A program made the translations under genes and the position numbers. Positions 32,606 to 40,554 of a stretch of DNA of 64,000 nt are shown here, piece by piece. This stretch comes from a virus. The DNA is taken from positions 51,416 to 115,415 of IMG/VR virus record IMGVR_UViG_3300012209_000005, one strand, 5' to 3'. A model generated the notes under the pieces. The model did not search any database. It was not told the origin of the DNA and saw only the letters and a list, made by a program, of their open reading frames with translations. Positions within the stretch are counted from its first letter, which is position 1; the number at the start of each line of letters is the position of its first letter.

Positions 32606-34283
32606 GAGAAGCTCCCGGTGCCATCGTCCTGGCTACCTGCGCCATATAGGCCATCGGGTCGATATGGCATTCGGGGCAGTGATCTTTGCTGATCGGGTAC
32701 TTGCCCCCGCAGGTATCGCACTGGGTGAGGTAGCCTTTCCACCAGCGTGTCGCGGCCTTCTCCTCGTTGCGCCTCTCCGCGTACCTGTCGCGCCTGTCCC
32801 AGTTAGCCTCCGTCCCGCAGGCGGGGCAATGCGGCTTCAGCTTGTGCACGAGCACGCCGCACTTGGAGCACGGCTGGAAGGAATACGCCTGGAACCAGTT
32901 GATATCCATGCCTTTCACCAGCTGGAACATCGCCCAGACGAAGGCGTCGGCATGGTCGTCGGCCAGCTTCTTGCGGTCCTGCTCGGGCCTCATCCGGGCC
33001 AGCTGCAGCTCAAGCTCGTCGTGGTACCCGACCATGTGGATGCGGCCCACCTCGTTGAGCCTGGCGATCTGCAAGGCGCGGATTTCCTTCGTCTTCATGG
33101 CCCGCACCGTGAAAATGTCGATGGACGAATCCCGGGACCGGATCGCGTCGGGCACGTAGTCGCCGCCCTGGTTGACTTCCAGGATGACCAGGGACGCGCC
33201 GTGCTTAAACCACATCGTCTGGACGATCTGGGTGAGCCCGTCCGGGGTGTACTTCCCGGAGGCATCCTCAAGCACATAGGAGTGGTATTCCCCGTTCACC
33301 TGCCCCTTGCCGACAACCACGATGCCGCTCTCGTCACTGCGGGCGTTCGTCGTCATCGCCGGGTCCACCCCGATCATCACCTCGTCAAGCTGGGGGATCT
33401 CGGACTCGGTGACCCGGAAGCGGTCGAAGTCGCGGCGCTTGAAGAAGGACATGGCCGACTCAAGGCCCAGCTCGGCCTCAAGCTCCTGCAGGATTTCCTC
33501 CGGGGACAGGGCGGCGTACATATCCTTGACCGCCTGCTCGGACAGCCAGTGCGCTTCCTTCGTCTTCGCCCGGGTCAGGTGGTAGTGCACGGGATCGGCC
33601 CTGCACTGCTTGATGAGGAAGTCCATGAGCTTGTTGCCCTCGCGGGGCGTGGCGGTGATCACCACGCGGGGCTCGCCGCCGTCCGCCCGCTTGATGCGCA
33701 GCGCGGGGCGCAGGACCTCGGTGTAAAACTTGTCGTCGGAGTACGACGCCAGCTCATCCAGCCAGGCGAACGTCAGGTTGGACCCGCGGATGGTGTCCGG
33801 GTTCTCGGCGGAGAAGCCCTGGATGCTCGACCCGTTGTGAAGCTCGATTTTCAGGTTGTTCTTGTTGTAGGAGCGCTCCTCGCCCCCGGCGAACCTGTCC
33901 AGCACCTTGCGGATCCCCGAGGGGCCCTCGAAGCAGACCTCACGGACCCCCTGGAAGGTGGGGGCGACCACCGCGATCTGGCACCCGGGGTTGGTGAGCG
34001 CCATGTGAACCACCCACTTGGCCCCGGACTGCGTTTTGCCGTACCCGCGGCCGGCGACGAAAACCCAGTACACCCAGTCCTTGCTCACCCCGGTGCAGCC
34101 GCAGGCGCGTTCCGACCCGTCAGGGTCGGTGTACGGCTTATGATGACGCGGGTGGTCGGGGGGCAGCTGCTTGTTGGTGGCCTCGTGCTCCCAGCGGCGC
34201 TCGTCGCGGAGCTTCTCGGAGCGGATCTTATCCAGGAGCTGCTGGAGCTGCCCGGGGGTCAGCTTGCTGTAATCTCGCGGCAC
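32559..34283 (-). CDS. terL: Terminase large subunit with C-terminal zinc ribbons
   Basis: 574 residues from GTG 34283. The packaging ATPase has Walker A AGRGYGKTQSGAKW (about residue 78), Walker B FAWLDELAS (about 172) and RVVITATPREGNK. The nuclease part starts near IGVDPAMTTNARSDESG (about 303). Two Cys clusters follow: CSKCGVLVHKLKPHCPAC (about 472) and CDTCGGKYPISKDHCPEC (about 525), an unusual C-terminal addition. A terminator at 34313-34348 separates it from the lysin. It translocates DNA into proheads and cuts concatemers. Confidence 0.93.
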   Translation of the reverse strand: MPRDYSKLTPGQLQQLLDKIRSEKLRDERRWEHEATNKQLPPDHPRHHKPYTDPDGSERACGCTGVSKDWVYWVFVAGRGYGKTQSGAKWVVHMALTNPGCQIAVVAPTFQGVREVCFEGPSGIRKVLDRFAGGEERSYNKNNLKIELHNGSSIQGFSAENPDTIRGSNLTFAWLDELASYSDDKFYTEVLRPALRIKRADGGEPRVVITATPREGNKLMDFLIKQCRADPVHYHLTRAKTKEAHWLSEQAVKDMYAALSPEEILQELEAELGLESAMSFFKRRDFDRFRVTESEIPQLDEVMIGVDPAMTTNARSDESGIVVVGKGQVNGEYHSYVLEDASGKYTPDGLTQIVQTMWFKHGASLVILEVNQGGDYVPDAIRSRDSSIDIFTVRAMKTKEIRALQIARLNEVGRIHMVGYHDELELQLARMRPEQDRKKLADDHADAFVWAMFQLVKGMDINWFQAYSFQPCSKCGVLVHKLKPHCPACGTEANWDRRDRYAERRNEEKAATRWWKGYLTQCDTCGGKYPISKDHCPECHIDPMAYMAQVARTMAPGASHEYSGKKNWFAGRKL

Positions 34284-34312
34284 ACACCTCCCTGCTCCTC
34301 CCGGGCATGGCA

Positions 34313-34348
34313 AAGCCCCCGGGGGTTCCCGCTTTTCCCCGGGGGCTT
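34313..34348 (-). terminator. Terminator between lysin and terminase
   Basis: Inverted repeat of 12 bp: AAGCCCCCGGGG at 34313-34324 with its complement at 34337-34348, followed on the minus strand by a short T-run. Ends the lysin transcript just before the terminase gene. Confidence 0.8.
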
Positions 34349-34361
34349 CACTCGCGCATAG

Positions 34362-35204
34362 TTACGGCTTACAGACCCACTGCGCCCAGGTGTCCCCGCT
34401 GGCCCTGAACTTGGACACGGCGTTCTCCGCGTTCACGTACGGGTTGTTCAAGTCGCCCCCGACGACCGCGCCGAGGATCTGCCAGAGCCCGGTCGCGCCG
34501 CTCGGGTTGTAGGCGCTCACCCGGCCCCCCGACTCGCACTCGGCGACGGAAGCCGCGGCGGACTCAGCCCACGCGGGACCGCCCGCGGACACCCACAGCC
34601 TCTCCAGCCCCGCGAACGAGTACATCCCGCTGGCATTGTAGGCGGCCACCCTCACCGACGCGTGATGCCGCCGGAGTGCGTGACGCTGCGGCGCGGAGCA
34701 GGCTGTGTCCCACCCGTCGCCGTCCCCGTCACCGCACTTGTACGGGTGGCCGTAGGTCCCGGCCTTCGGGGGGTCCGCCTTCGGGGCCGCCTTCGGGGGG
34801 TCCGCCACGGCAGCGGCGGAGCAGGACAGGACGAGACGCTCCCTCGGGAAGATCAGGTTCGGGTCTTTCACCTGGCTCTTGTTCGCCGCCGCGATCCCCG
34901 TCCAGTCGCCGGCGTCATGGCAGCGGCCTGCCGCGATCCCCGACAGGGTGTCGCCCGCGCGCACGGTGACGAAGCTCAGCGCGACGGCCCTGGCGACGGA
35001 GGCGCCGAGGGAAGCGGAGCTTCGCTCCCCGACGGAAGGCTTGTAGACGGCATCCGGGGCAGGGGCGGTGACCGCCGGGCCCTGGTGAGGGGTGACAACC
35101 TGCGCGTGCGCGGCAGGTACGATGAACATGGCGCTCGCGGCGACAGCTGCAGGACCTGCTGCAAGCGAGGCTGCCTTGATGAGGGGACGGCTATGCCTGC
35201 CCAT
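34362..35204 (-). CDS. Secreted LysM lytic transglycosylase (endolysin)
   Basis: 280 residues from ATG 35204. Signal peptide with basic start MGRHSRPLIK, hydrophobic core and AHA-Q cleavage site near residue 34. A LysM domain follows (VRAGDTLSGIAAG to LIFPRERLVLS), then a Pro/Lys linker and a C-terminal SLT/Rpf-like domain with ECESGG (catalytic Glu candidate) and NPSGATGLWQIL. It hydrolyses peptidoglycan and reaches the wall by Sec export, not a holin alone. One dispersed palindromic repeat lies in the N-terminal linker. Confidence 0.85.
   Translation of the reverse strand: MGRHSRPLIKAASLAAGPAAVAASAMFIVPAAHAQVVTPHQGPAVTAPAPDAVYKPSVGERSSASLGASVARAVALSFVTVRAGDTLSGIAAGRCHDAGDWTGIAAANKSQVKDPNLIFPRERLVLSCSAAAVADPPKAAPKADPPKAGTYGHPYKCGDGDGDGWDTACSAPQRHALRRHHASVRVAAYNASGMYSFAGLERLWVSAGGPAWAESAAASVAECESGGRVSAYNPSGATGLWQILGAVVGGDLNNPYVNAENAVSKFRASGDTWAQWVCKP
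35009..35030. repeat. Dispersed palindromic repeat, copy 2
   Basis: GGGAAGCGGAGCTTCGCTCC inside the lysin gene, read as ERSSASLG, a different frame from most copies. Confidence 0.75.
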
Positions 35205-35319
35205 ATGAAAGCTGACTCCCTGGATGAGGGTTATGCCCTTATTCCCCAGCCGGAAGGACAAGCAAGAAGTCCGGGGTCCGGGGACATCAAGGCCTGGTAA
35301 AATCCGCACCAGGGCGCAA

Positions 35320-35348
35320 TTGTCCTTGGTCCAGATATACGGTATCCT
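35320..35348 (+). promoter_or_regulatory. Possible plus-strand promoter
   Basis: TTGTCC, 17-nt spacer, TATCCT; the expected start falls 1-3 nt before ATG 35357, so the transcript would be nearly leaderless. Confidence 0.4.
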
Positions 35349-35356
35349 TGCATCCG

Positions 35357-35701
35357 ATGTCAACAGCTGTCAGGCGAAACGGGAAAAAGGTCACGGAAGC
35401 ATCTCCAGGAGAAGCGGAGCTTCACTCCCCGGGTGACTGGCTCCTGCAGCAATACGAGAAAACCCTCGCCGCTGACTTCTTCTTCCCGGGGACGGCTGTC
35501 GTGCGGCCGGTCATCCAGGTGCTCGCTGACCACCCGTCGCGCTGCGCGCTGTGCGGGACCTCTGACTGGGACGAAGACTCCTGGACTATGCGCTGGCAAG
35601 CTCCTCGCACAGATCAGCCAGGCCTTCTACCAGCATCAGGAGCTTGCTCCCCGGGTACGCCCTCGGGTGCCTTCCCTGCCGGCGGAAGGCCGCCATCCTG
35701 A
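35357..35701 (+). CDS. Isolated plus-strand small protein
   Basis: 114 residues; the first 70 look natural (LLQQYEKTLAADFFFPGTAV, CALCGTSDWDEDSW), the last 40 run antisense to the neighbouring minus gene (116-nt tail-to-tail overlap). No ribosome site but a promoter fits a nearly leaderless mRNA. It carries one dispersed palindromic repeat (GEAELHSPG). Function unknown. Confidence 0.45.
   Translation: MSTAVRRNGKKVTEASPGEAELHSPGDWLLQQYEKTLAADFFFPGTAVVRPVIQVLADHPSRCALCGTSDWDEDSWTMRWQAPRTDQPGLLPASGACSPGTPSGAFPAGGRPPS
35411..35433. repeat. Dispersed palindromic repeat, copy 3
   Basis: GAAGCGGAGCTTCACTCCCC within the isolated plus-strand gene. Confidence 0.7.
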
Positions 35702-36008
35702 TCGTCCCCGAAGGCTCCAGCGCCCCCGGGTGCATATGCCCGACGATGCGCACCAGGTCCCGCAAGTCCCTCTCCGGCAGCTGCAGGAGCTTAGCCGCGA
35801 AATCCAGCGGCCAGTGATCCCCGTTACTCTCGACCAGCTCCCGGCCCTTCCAGCCCCGCGAGGGAGGTGGCGGCGGGGTGACGGGCCTGGACATGATCTC
35901 ATCCGCCTGCTGCTGGAGAAGCTCCATCTCCCACGGGGCAAGCGGAGCTTCGCTCCCCTGGGGGATATCCTCCGGGAGCGGCGGGAGCGGGTGCGATCCC
36001 TCAGGCAT
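35586..36008 (-). CDS. Hypothetical protein
   Basis: 140 residues from ATG 36008 with GGAG upstream. Pro-rich N-terminus (HPLPPLPEDIPQGSEAPLAP, which includes one dispersed palindromic repeat), helical middle (MELLQQQADEIMSRP) and C-terminus LMLVEGLADLCEELA. Two nt after the hydrolase stop. Not recognised. Confidence 0.55.
   Translation of the reverse strand: MPEGSHPLPPLPEDIPQGSEAPLAPWEMELLQQQADEIMSRPVTPPPPPSRGWKGRELVESNGDHWPLDFAAKLLQLPERDLRDLVRIVGHMHPGALEPSGTIRMAAFRRQGRHPRAYPGSKLLMLVEGLADLCEELASA
35935..35963. repeat. Dispersed palindromic repeat, copy 4
   Basis: AAGCGGAGCTTCGCTCCCC with GGGG arms; read GSEAPLAP in the 35586-36008 gene. Confidence 0.75.
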
Positions 36009-36010
36009 TT

Positions 36011-36544
36011 TCAGGCTCCGATCAGGCCGGCGAGATCGGCGGGGGTGACATACCCCGGCCACCGGCCATCCGTGAACAAGCGGACCCCGGCCTGGGCGTA
36101 GCACCAGTCCACCAGCTGGGAGCAGATCAGGCGCCCGCTGGAGGCGATGTAATCTTTCAGCCCGGGGACGGGGACATGAAACCTGCGGGCGGCGAGGGCG
36201 AAATAATCGGCGGCTGAGTAGCCGATGCCCTTGCACGCGAGCGCGTTCCGGATGATGAGCTGATACTGGGCGTCCGTCATCGCCGCGATCCGGCCCGTGG
36301 ACCAGATCCAGTTCCTGTCCTCGCCCGTGACCTGGGCGTGCCGCAGCGGGCTCAGGCGGGCCCCCCGGGGCTGCGCGCCCATCACGTACCCGTAAGGGGC
36401 GTTCTTGTCAGGCTGCCCGACGTAGACGCAGGCGTGGTCGTACCAGGACGAGGCTGACCCGTTCATGTATTCCGCGACGGTGATCAGCGTGCCCGTATTG
36501 CCCCTGGTGTGGACGCAGGCGAAATCTCCTGCCTGCGGGCTCAA
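36011..36544 (-). CDS. Permuted papain-like (YiiX/NlpC-type) hydrolase
   Basis: 177 residues. His candidate in SWYDHACVYVG (about residue 36) precedes the Cys candidate in GRLICSQLVDWCYAQ (about 140); this His-before-Cys order marks permuted NlpC/P60-like amidases. It may cut peptidoglycan or a lipid/peptide bond. TTG start overlapping the upstream stop (TTGA). Near the lysin, so a role in lysis or entry is likely, but unproven. Confidence 0.65.
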   Translation of the reverse strand: MSPQAGDFACVHTRGNTGTLITVAEYMNGSASSWYDHACVYVGQPDKNAPYGYVMGAQPRGARLSPLRHAQVTGEDRNWIWSTGRIAAMTDAQYQLIIRNALACKGIGYSAADYFALAARRFHVPVPGLKDYIASSGRLICSQLVDWCYAQAGVRLFTDGRWPGYVTPADLAGLIGA

Positions 36545-37170
36545 GGGAGGCCCACCACGTTGTCCTGCCAGATGAGGACCATGTTGTCAGCGTACGAGCT
36601 GTACTCCATGCGGGCCCGGGGCCTGTTGCCGTCCCCGTCCTTGCAGGTCGTGTCTATGCAGAGGACCTCCCCGGTCAGCGCCCTGGAGCGCAGCGTGCGG
36701 CGCTTGCAGAACGGGCACCGGGGCTCAGTGCCCCCGGGGCTGCGGGGGAGCCTCCTCGGGATTTCCGTCATGCCCAGGGCAATCGACGCGTTGCGGGACC
36801 ACCGTTCCAGTTCCCTCGTATTCACCCGGACCGCGAAATCGTCCGCCTTCTCGCAGAGGCTGACCACGGCTTCCAGCGCGATCTTCGTATTAGCGTCCGA
36901 GCAGCCCCGGTACCTCGCGGGAAGGCCCAGCTCGAAGCGCAGGTCCCGCTCGATTTTCCTGCTCAGGGCGTGGAAGTCCAGGTAGGCGTTGGCGACGGGG
37001 GCATGCCAGGGCGGCTGGGAGAAGTCCACTTTCCCATGGAAAACCCCGGAAGGCTGGCGGGGCCTGACCGCGAGCAGTCCCCCCAGCTTATGGTTGAGGG
37101 TCAGCGCGCGGCCGGCGGAATCACGCAGGCGCGTCCGGATGGCAATATGAGCAGGAATTTCCCTGGGCAC
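36541..37170 (-). CDS. Actinophage protein with zinc ribbon (DUF7341-like)
   Basis: 209 residues. Pattern WHAPVANAYLDFHALSRKIE, then CPFCKRRTLR with CIDTTCKDGDGNRP, then DNMVLIWQDN, as in an uncharacterised actinophage family that I believe is DUF7341. GTG start; a TATAGT -10 box lies 7 nt upstream and no ribosome site is seen, so the mRNA may be leaderless. Function unknown. Confidence 0.7.
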   Translation of the reverse strand: MPREIPAHIAIRTRLRDSAGRALTLNHKLGGLLAVRPRQPSGVFHGKVDFSQPPWHAPVANAYLDFHALSRKIERDLRFELGLPARYRGCSDANTKIALEAVVSLCEKADDFAVRVNTRELERWSRNASIALGMTEIPRRLPRSPGGTEPRCPFCKRRTLRSRALTGEVLCIDTTCKDGDGNRPRARMEYSSYADNMVLIWQDNVVGLP

Positions 37171-37177
37171 ATATTTT

Positions 37178-37183
37178 ACTATA
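37178..37183 (-). promoter_or_regulatory. -10 box for a leaderless transcript
   Basis: Minus-strand TATAGT seven nt before the GTG at 37170; a clear -35 box is not seen. Confidence 0.4.
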
Positions 37184-37215
37184 CCTAAAACTGCAGGCGT
37201 TATCCCGTTACGGGG

Positions 37216-37410
37216 TTACGCGGGCCCGATTCCGGGGTCGAGGTCGATCCCCCCTCGCCCGGAAGGGGGCTCCCGGAGCTTATCGAAGTAATCATAAGCA
37301 GCCTCGCTGACCAGCCGGGCTATTTCCTCTTCTTTCATGCCGAAATCGGAGTGCAGGAACTCGACGACCATCTGCACGACGATCGCGGCACGGTCTTGCG
37401 GGGTGCTCAG
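37216..37410 (-). CDS. 64-residue acidic protein with CTG start
   Basis: The frame contains AAIVVQMVVEFLHSDFGMKE and EEIARLVSEAAYDYFDKL. Its best start is CTG 37410, which overlaps the stop of the upstream gene and has GAGGA 7 nt before it. No ATG lies before the middle of the protein. Helical, acidic; function unknown. Confidence 0.55.
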   Translation of the reverse strand: MSTPQDRAAIVVQMVVEFLHSDFGMKEEEIARLVSEAAYDYFDKLREPPSGRGGIDLDPGIGPA

Positions 37411-37691
37411 GGTATCATCCTCAGGTCTTTCGCCCGCGCGGCCTCCCTGGCGGCCCGGCGGTGCACGGGACGCTGCTGCTCGGCGGCCATGCCCAGCCTC
37501 CAGAACACGGACAGTACCACGACGGCCCCCGTCACCGGCCACATAAGCCCGGCCCAGAGCCAGCACGGGGGGTCATCCCACTGCCCGCACCTGTACTGAT
37601 TATGGCCGGGACTCGTATGGGCGAAATTCCGGGCGTAGCCCGCGATGGCCAGGTACCCCGGCAGGCATACCGCGAGCCATATCCAGGTCAC
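37407..37691 (-). CDS. Small two-span membrane protein (holin candidate)
   Basis: 94 residues. Hydrophobic spans WIWLAVCLPGYLAIAGYA and LWAGLMWPVTGAVVVLSVFW, then a basic tail (HRRAAREAARAKDLR). GTG start overlaps the RyR gene stop (GTGA). Topology and place between lysis-type genes would fit a holin, but small membrane proteins are common here. Confidence 0.6.
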   Translation of the reverse strand: MTWIWLAVCLPGYLAIAGYARNFAHTSPGHNQYRCGQWDDPPCWLWAGLMWPVTGAVVVLSVFWRLGMAAEQQRPVHRRAAREAARAKDLRMIP

Positions 37692-38044
37692 CACTTCGCC
37701 ATCTCGGTCACGATGGCGATCGCCAGGTACACTTTCAGCTGCTGGGCGGGCTCCAGCTCGTTCAGCGGGCGCAAGTTCGGGTGCTCCTTCCTGATCGGGT
37801 CCTTCGCCTCGCCGAGCTTCCACTTGCGCTTAGTCATCCAGCGCACCCAGTGGGCCTGGATGTCGGAGGGGGAGGCCCCCCTGACGATGAGCCTGACCCG
37901 GGCGCGGATGAAATCCTGCTGCTCCCCCGGCAGGGTGATCCAGGGGCCGTCAGGGGCATTGTCACCCAGGCGGGCGTTCAGCCTGCAGTGCGCCCCGTGG
38001 ACGACCTCGGCCATGTCGTCGACGCTGAAATCCAGGTCAGTCAC
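37688..38044 (-). CDS. RyR-domain protein
   Basis: 118 residues from GTG 38044, preceded by GGAGG. MAEVVHGAHCRLNARLGDN, SPSDIQAHWVRWMTKRKWKL and KEHPNLRPLNELEPAQQ follow the RyR domain plan (paired Trp, HP.L.P...L). RyR domains bind small ligands in ryanodine receptors and are reported in bacterial conflict systems. The GTG overlaps the SWIM gene stop. In one operon with TROVE and SWIM proteins. Confidence 0.75.
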   Translation of the reverse strand: MTDLDFSVDDMAEVVHGAHCRLNARLGDNAPDGPWITLPGEQQDFIRARVRLIVRGASPSDIQAHWVRWMTKRKWKLGEAKDPIRKEHPNLRPLNELEPAQQLKVYLAIAIVTEMAKW

Positions 38045-38244
38045 AGGTATTCCTCCGATACGTCCAGCCACTCGGCATGCCGGAATGCTCGCGCGTGCCG
38101 GCATTTCCCCTCCCTGCGGTAATCCGGGCACAGGCACGTCCACTCGCTCGTCCGGTAGTCCCACCGTGCCGCGTAGCGGACCGGCCGGGGGTCCTGCTCA
38201 TACGGCTGGATATCGTCATCGTCGTCCCACCACATGACCCTCAT
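38041..38244 (-). CDS. SWIM zinc-finger protein
   Basis: 67 residues. WTCLCPDYRREGKCRHARAF is a SWIM finger (CxC-x8-CxH), a small zinc fold for DNA, RNA or protein contacts. Overlaps the TROVE gene end by 29 nt (by 20 nt if the second ATG at 38235 is used), implying coupling. In larger proteins SWIM fingers often sit next to ATPases or vWA proteins. Confidence 0.75.
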   Translation of the reverse strand: MRVMWWDDDDDIQPYEQDPRPVRYAARWDYRTSEWTCLCPDYRREGKCRHARAFRHAEWLDVSEEYL

Positions 38245-40162
38245 TCTCCCATGGCCATTTCGCGCTGTACCCGGACTCGATCCGCTGCATGACCGAGAAA
38301 GACGCGTCGGTCAGCCCCGCCAGGGCATACCGCCGGGCCCCCGTCGGGAAGGCGCCGTGGCTGTACCCGGACAGGTTCCAGGCGTACACGGGGACGCTCT
38401 CGGGCAGGCACGCGGTGATATCCCCGATCTGGGACGCCCACTGCGCGTTCCACCCGGGGCCCCCGGGGATCGTCTGCTCGTCGGAGAAGATCGCCACCCG
38501 GGTATGCACCGAGGAGTCGAAGCACTGGCGGAGGTTCTGCTCGATGGCCGTGCCGTACCCGCAGACCCCGATAGCCCCGGTGACCACCTCCATCAGGCGC
38601 AGCAGCGAGGCCCCCGGCTCGATGCCCTCGAAGTAGACGTGCCCGTCATAGCTTTTCTCGCGGCTCCCCCTCCCCCACGGGTCACTCGCCCTCCCGGGGG
38701 GGTCCGCGAACCCGAACACGTCCACGCGGCCGGCGTTGCGCACCGCGAGAGCCATCGCGAAAAGGGCAGCCGCCTGCAGGCGGGTCGGCCGCCTGGTGTC
38801 ATCAGGCTTCCCGCCGCCCCTCCTGTCCTTACGGGGAGGCTGAGACAGCGGATTCGCCATCGACCCGGACATGTCGATCATGATGAGCGTGCGCCCCCCG
38901 TCCAGGTGCGGCACGTTCCGGATAGACGCCTGCAGGGCCTGCTCCAGGGACGCCAGCCAGTGCACCGAGCGGGTGTTCATATGCGCGGCCAGGAACCGGA
39001 ACGGCAGCTGCCGGGACTCCGCTACCTCCCCCGGGTCCGCCAGCCGGTCCTGGATTTCGCGGATCATCGGCGGCTTGATGCCCGCTAGCTCGAAGTTCCG
39101 CAGGTTGCGCAACACCGCCATATACCCCATCCAGGGCAGGACCAGCTCCCAGCGCTCTCTCTCGGACAGCGCCCCGGGGAGGTTACCCGCCCCCTCCCCC
39201 AGCCAGGAGGTCACCCACTCCCACTGGCCGGCGGCAGCCCGCTTGATGCCGCGGCCGGCGAAGCTGTCGCGGTCGGCCAGGGCCTGGGCGGCGAAAGCGT
39301 GGCGGTCCTTAGGCGGCAGCCTGCCCAGGTGCCGGCGCTGGTCGATCGCCGGCAGCCCCGCCGGGTTCCCGTCGCCGTGATGGCGCTCGTCCAGGAGGTA
39401 CCGGAAGAGCTTCTCCCGGTGCTGCGCCTGGCGGTGCAGCCAGGCGAGAACGTAAAGCTCGCGCGCATAGCGCGGGTCATCCCGGAAAAGCTCGCGGAGC
39501 GAGTCCCGTTCCTCGGCCGAGGAGGAGTCGTCCGCCCACCTCCCGAAGTACTCATCGGTGACGGCGAAATCCTCGGGCAGGGTGACCAGGCGGGGACGCG
39601 GGTGGACAAGCTCGATGGCGTCCGCGAACCGCAGCGGGCGCCCCGGCTTATCCCAGCGGATCACCGACCGCTCGTTCCACATCCGCAGCATCGCCTTCTC
39701 CGCGCCCAGCTTCACCGCTTTCGGCAGCTTGCCGAAGGTGCGCAGGCAGTACTGGATGATCTCGGTGACCTCATCGCCGCGCTGCAGCACCTTATCCACC
39801 AGGTCCGCGACGACGGCGGTCGAGTTGGGGGTCCCGTTCAGCGACCAGGCGGTTTCCGCGGCGAGCATCACCGCCGAGGTGCGGATGAAAGCGTCGCTGC
39901 GCAGCCAGGGCAGGAAGCCCCGCAGCCAGCCGAAGTCATCCCTTGCCAGCTGGCGGGTCAGCTCGACAGCCCTGGCATCGGCGGTCCGGGCGTCCTCGTA
40001 GAAGCTGCCCTCGCCCGCGAAGACGGTGGTCGCGCGCATGAAAAGCTCGGTGCGAGGGTCGCAGGCGAAGCCGGCGCCGCCCTCGTGGGTCTTTCCGGAC
40101 GGGGTGGCCTCCGTCTGCAAGGGCGCGGTGAGCAGGCGGGACCCCGTGTTGAGCTTCGTCAT
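38216..40162 (-). CDS. TROVE-vWA protein (Ro60/Rsr-like)
   Basis: 648 residues from ATG 40162. The N-terminal 400 residues are a helical TROVE ring (TELFMRATTVFAGEGSFYED, AVELTRQLARDDFGWLRGFL, EVTEIIQYCLRTFGKLPKAV). The C-terminal vWA domain has an intact metal site DMSGSMANPLS (about residue 430). Ro60 proteins bind the ends of misfolded RNAs and Y RNAs; bacterial Rsr works with ribonucleases. About 110 residues longer than Ro60. Followed by SWIM and RyR genes. Probably RNA quality control or host-RNA handling during infection. Confidence 0.92.
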   Translation of the reverse strand: MTKLNTGSRLLTAPLQTEATPSGKTHEGGAGFACDPRTELFMRATTVFAGEGSFYEDARTADARAVELTRQLARDDFGWLRGFLPWLRSDAFIRTSAVMLAAETAWSLNGTPNSTAVVADLVDKVLQRGDEVTEIIQYCLRTFGKLPKAVKLGAEKAMLRMWNERSVIRWDKPGRPLRFADAIELVHPRPRLVTLPEDFAVTDEYFGRWADDSSSAEERDSLRELFRDDPRYARELYVLAWLHRQAQHREKLFRYLLDERHHGDGNPAGLPAIDQRRHLGRLPPKDRHAFAAQALADRDSFAGRGIKRAAAGQWEWVTSWLGEGAGNLPGALSERERWELVLPWMGYMAVLRNLRNFELAGIKPPMIREIQDRLADPGEVAESRQLPFRFLAAHMNTRSVHWLASLEQALQASIRNVPHLDGGRTLIMIDMSGSMANPLSQPPRKDRRGGGKPDDTRRPTRLQAAALFAMALAVRNAGRVDVFGFADPPGRASDPWGRGSREKSYDGHVYFEGIEPGASLLRLMEVVTGAIGVCGYGTAIEQNLRQCFDSSVHTRVAIFSDEQTIPGGPGWNAQWASQIGDITACLPESVPVYAWNLSGYSHGAFPTGARRYALAGLTDASFSVMQRIESGYSAKWPWENEGHVVGRR

Positions 40163-40188
40163 ATCAGGCCTTTCGGAGCAGGGACGTA

Positions 40189-40518
40189 TCAGGCGTCTGC
40201 GGCCACGGGCTCGTCCTTGCGGTGAGCCAGGGTCCACTCCCGCACGGACTTCTCGCGGGCGGCGGCATCCCCCGGATGCCAGGGACTCGCATGCCAGGCG
40301 GCAGCCAGGATGACGCGCCTGGCCGCGCGTGCCAGCTCGGATAGCTGCCAGGGGGTCAGGCCCCCGGCAGCCACATTAGCGGCGTGACGCCTCTCCTGGG
40401 CCGCGTGCAGGGCCCCGTGGCGGACCTCGGCCCGCCGGCGGCAGGCGGCGCGGGCATTCTTCTTGCGCTCGCTCTGGGGCCGCTTGCTCTTCCCGCTCTT
40501 CTGCGCCTTCCCTGCCAC
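40189..40518 (-). CDS. Basic helical protein upstream of TROVE
   Basis: 109 residues from GTG 40518 with GAGGAG upstream. The N-terminus is strongly basic (KSKRPQSERKKNARAACRRR), then Ala-rich helices (LTPWQLSELARAARRVILAA). It ends 26 nt before the TROVE start and is likely its operon leader. RNA binding is plausible from charge only. Confidence 0.6.
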   Translation of the reverse strand: MAGKAQKSGKSKRPQSERKKNARAACRRRAEVRHGALHAAQERRHAANVAAGGLTPWQLSELARAARRVILAAAWHASPWHPGDAAAREKSVREWTLAHRKDEPVAADA

Positions 40519-40554
40519 TTTCGTTCCCTCCTCGAAGACGCACCCGTAACCAGT

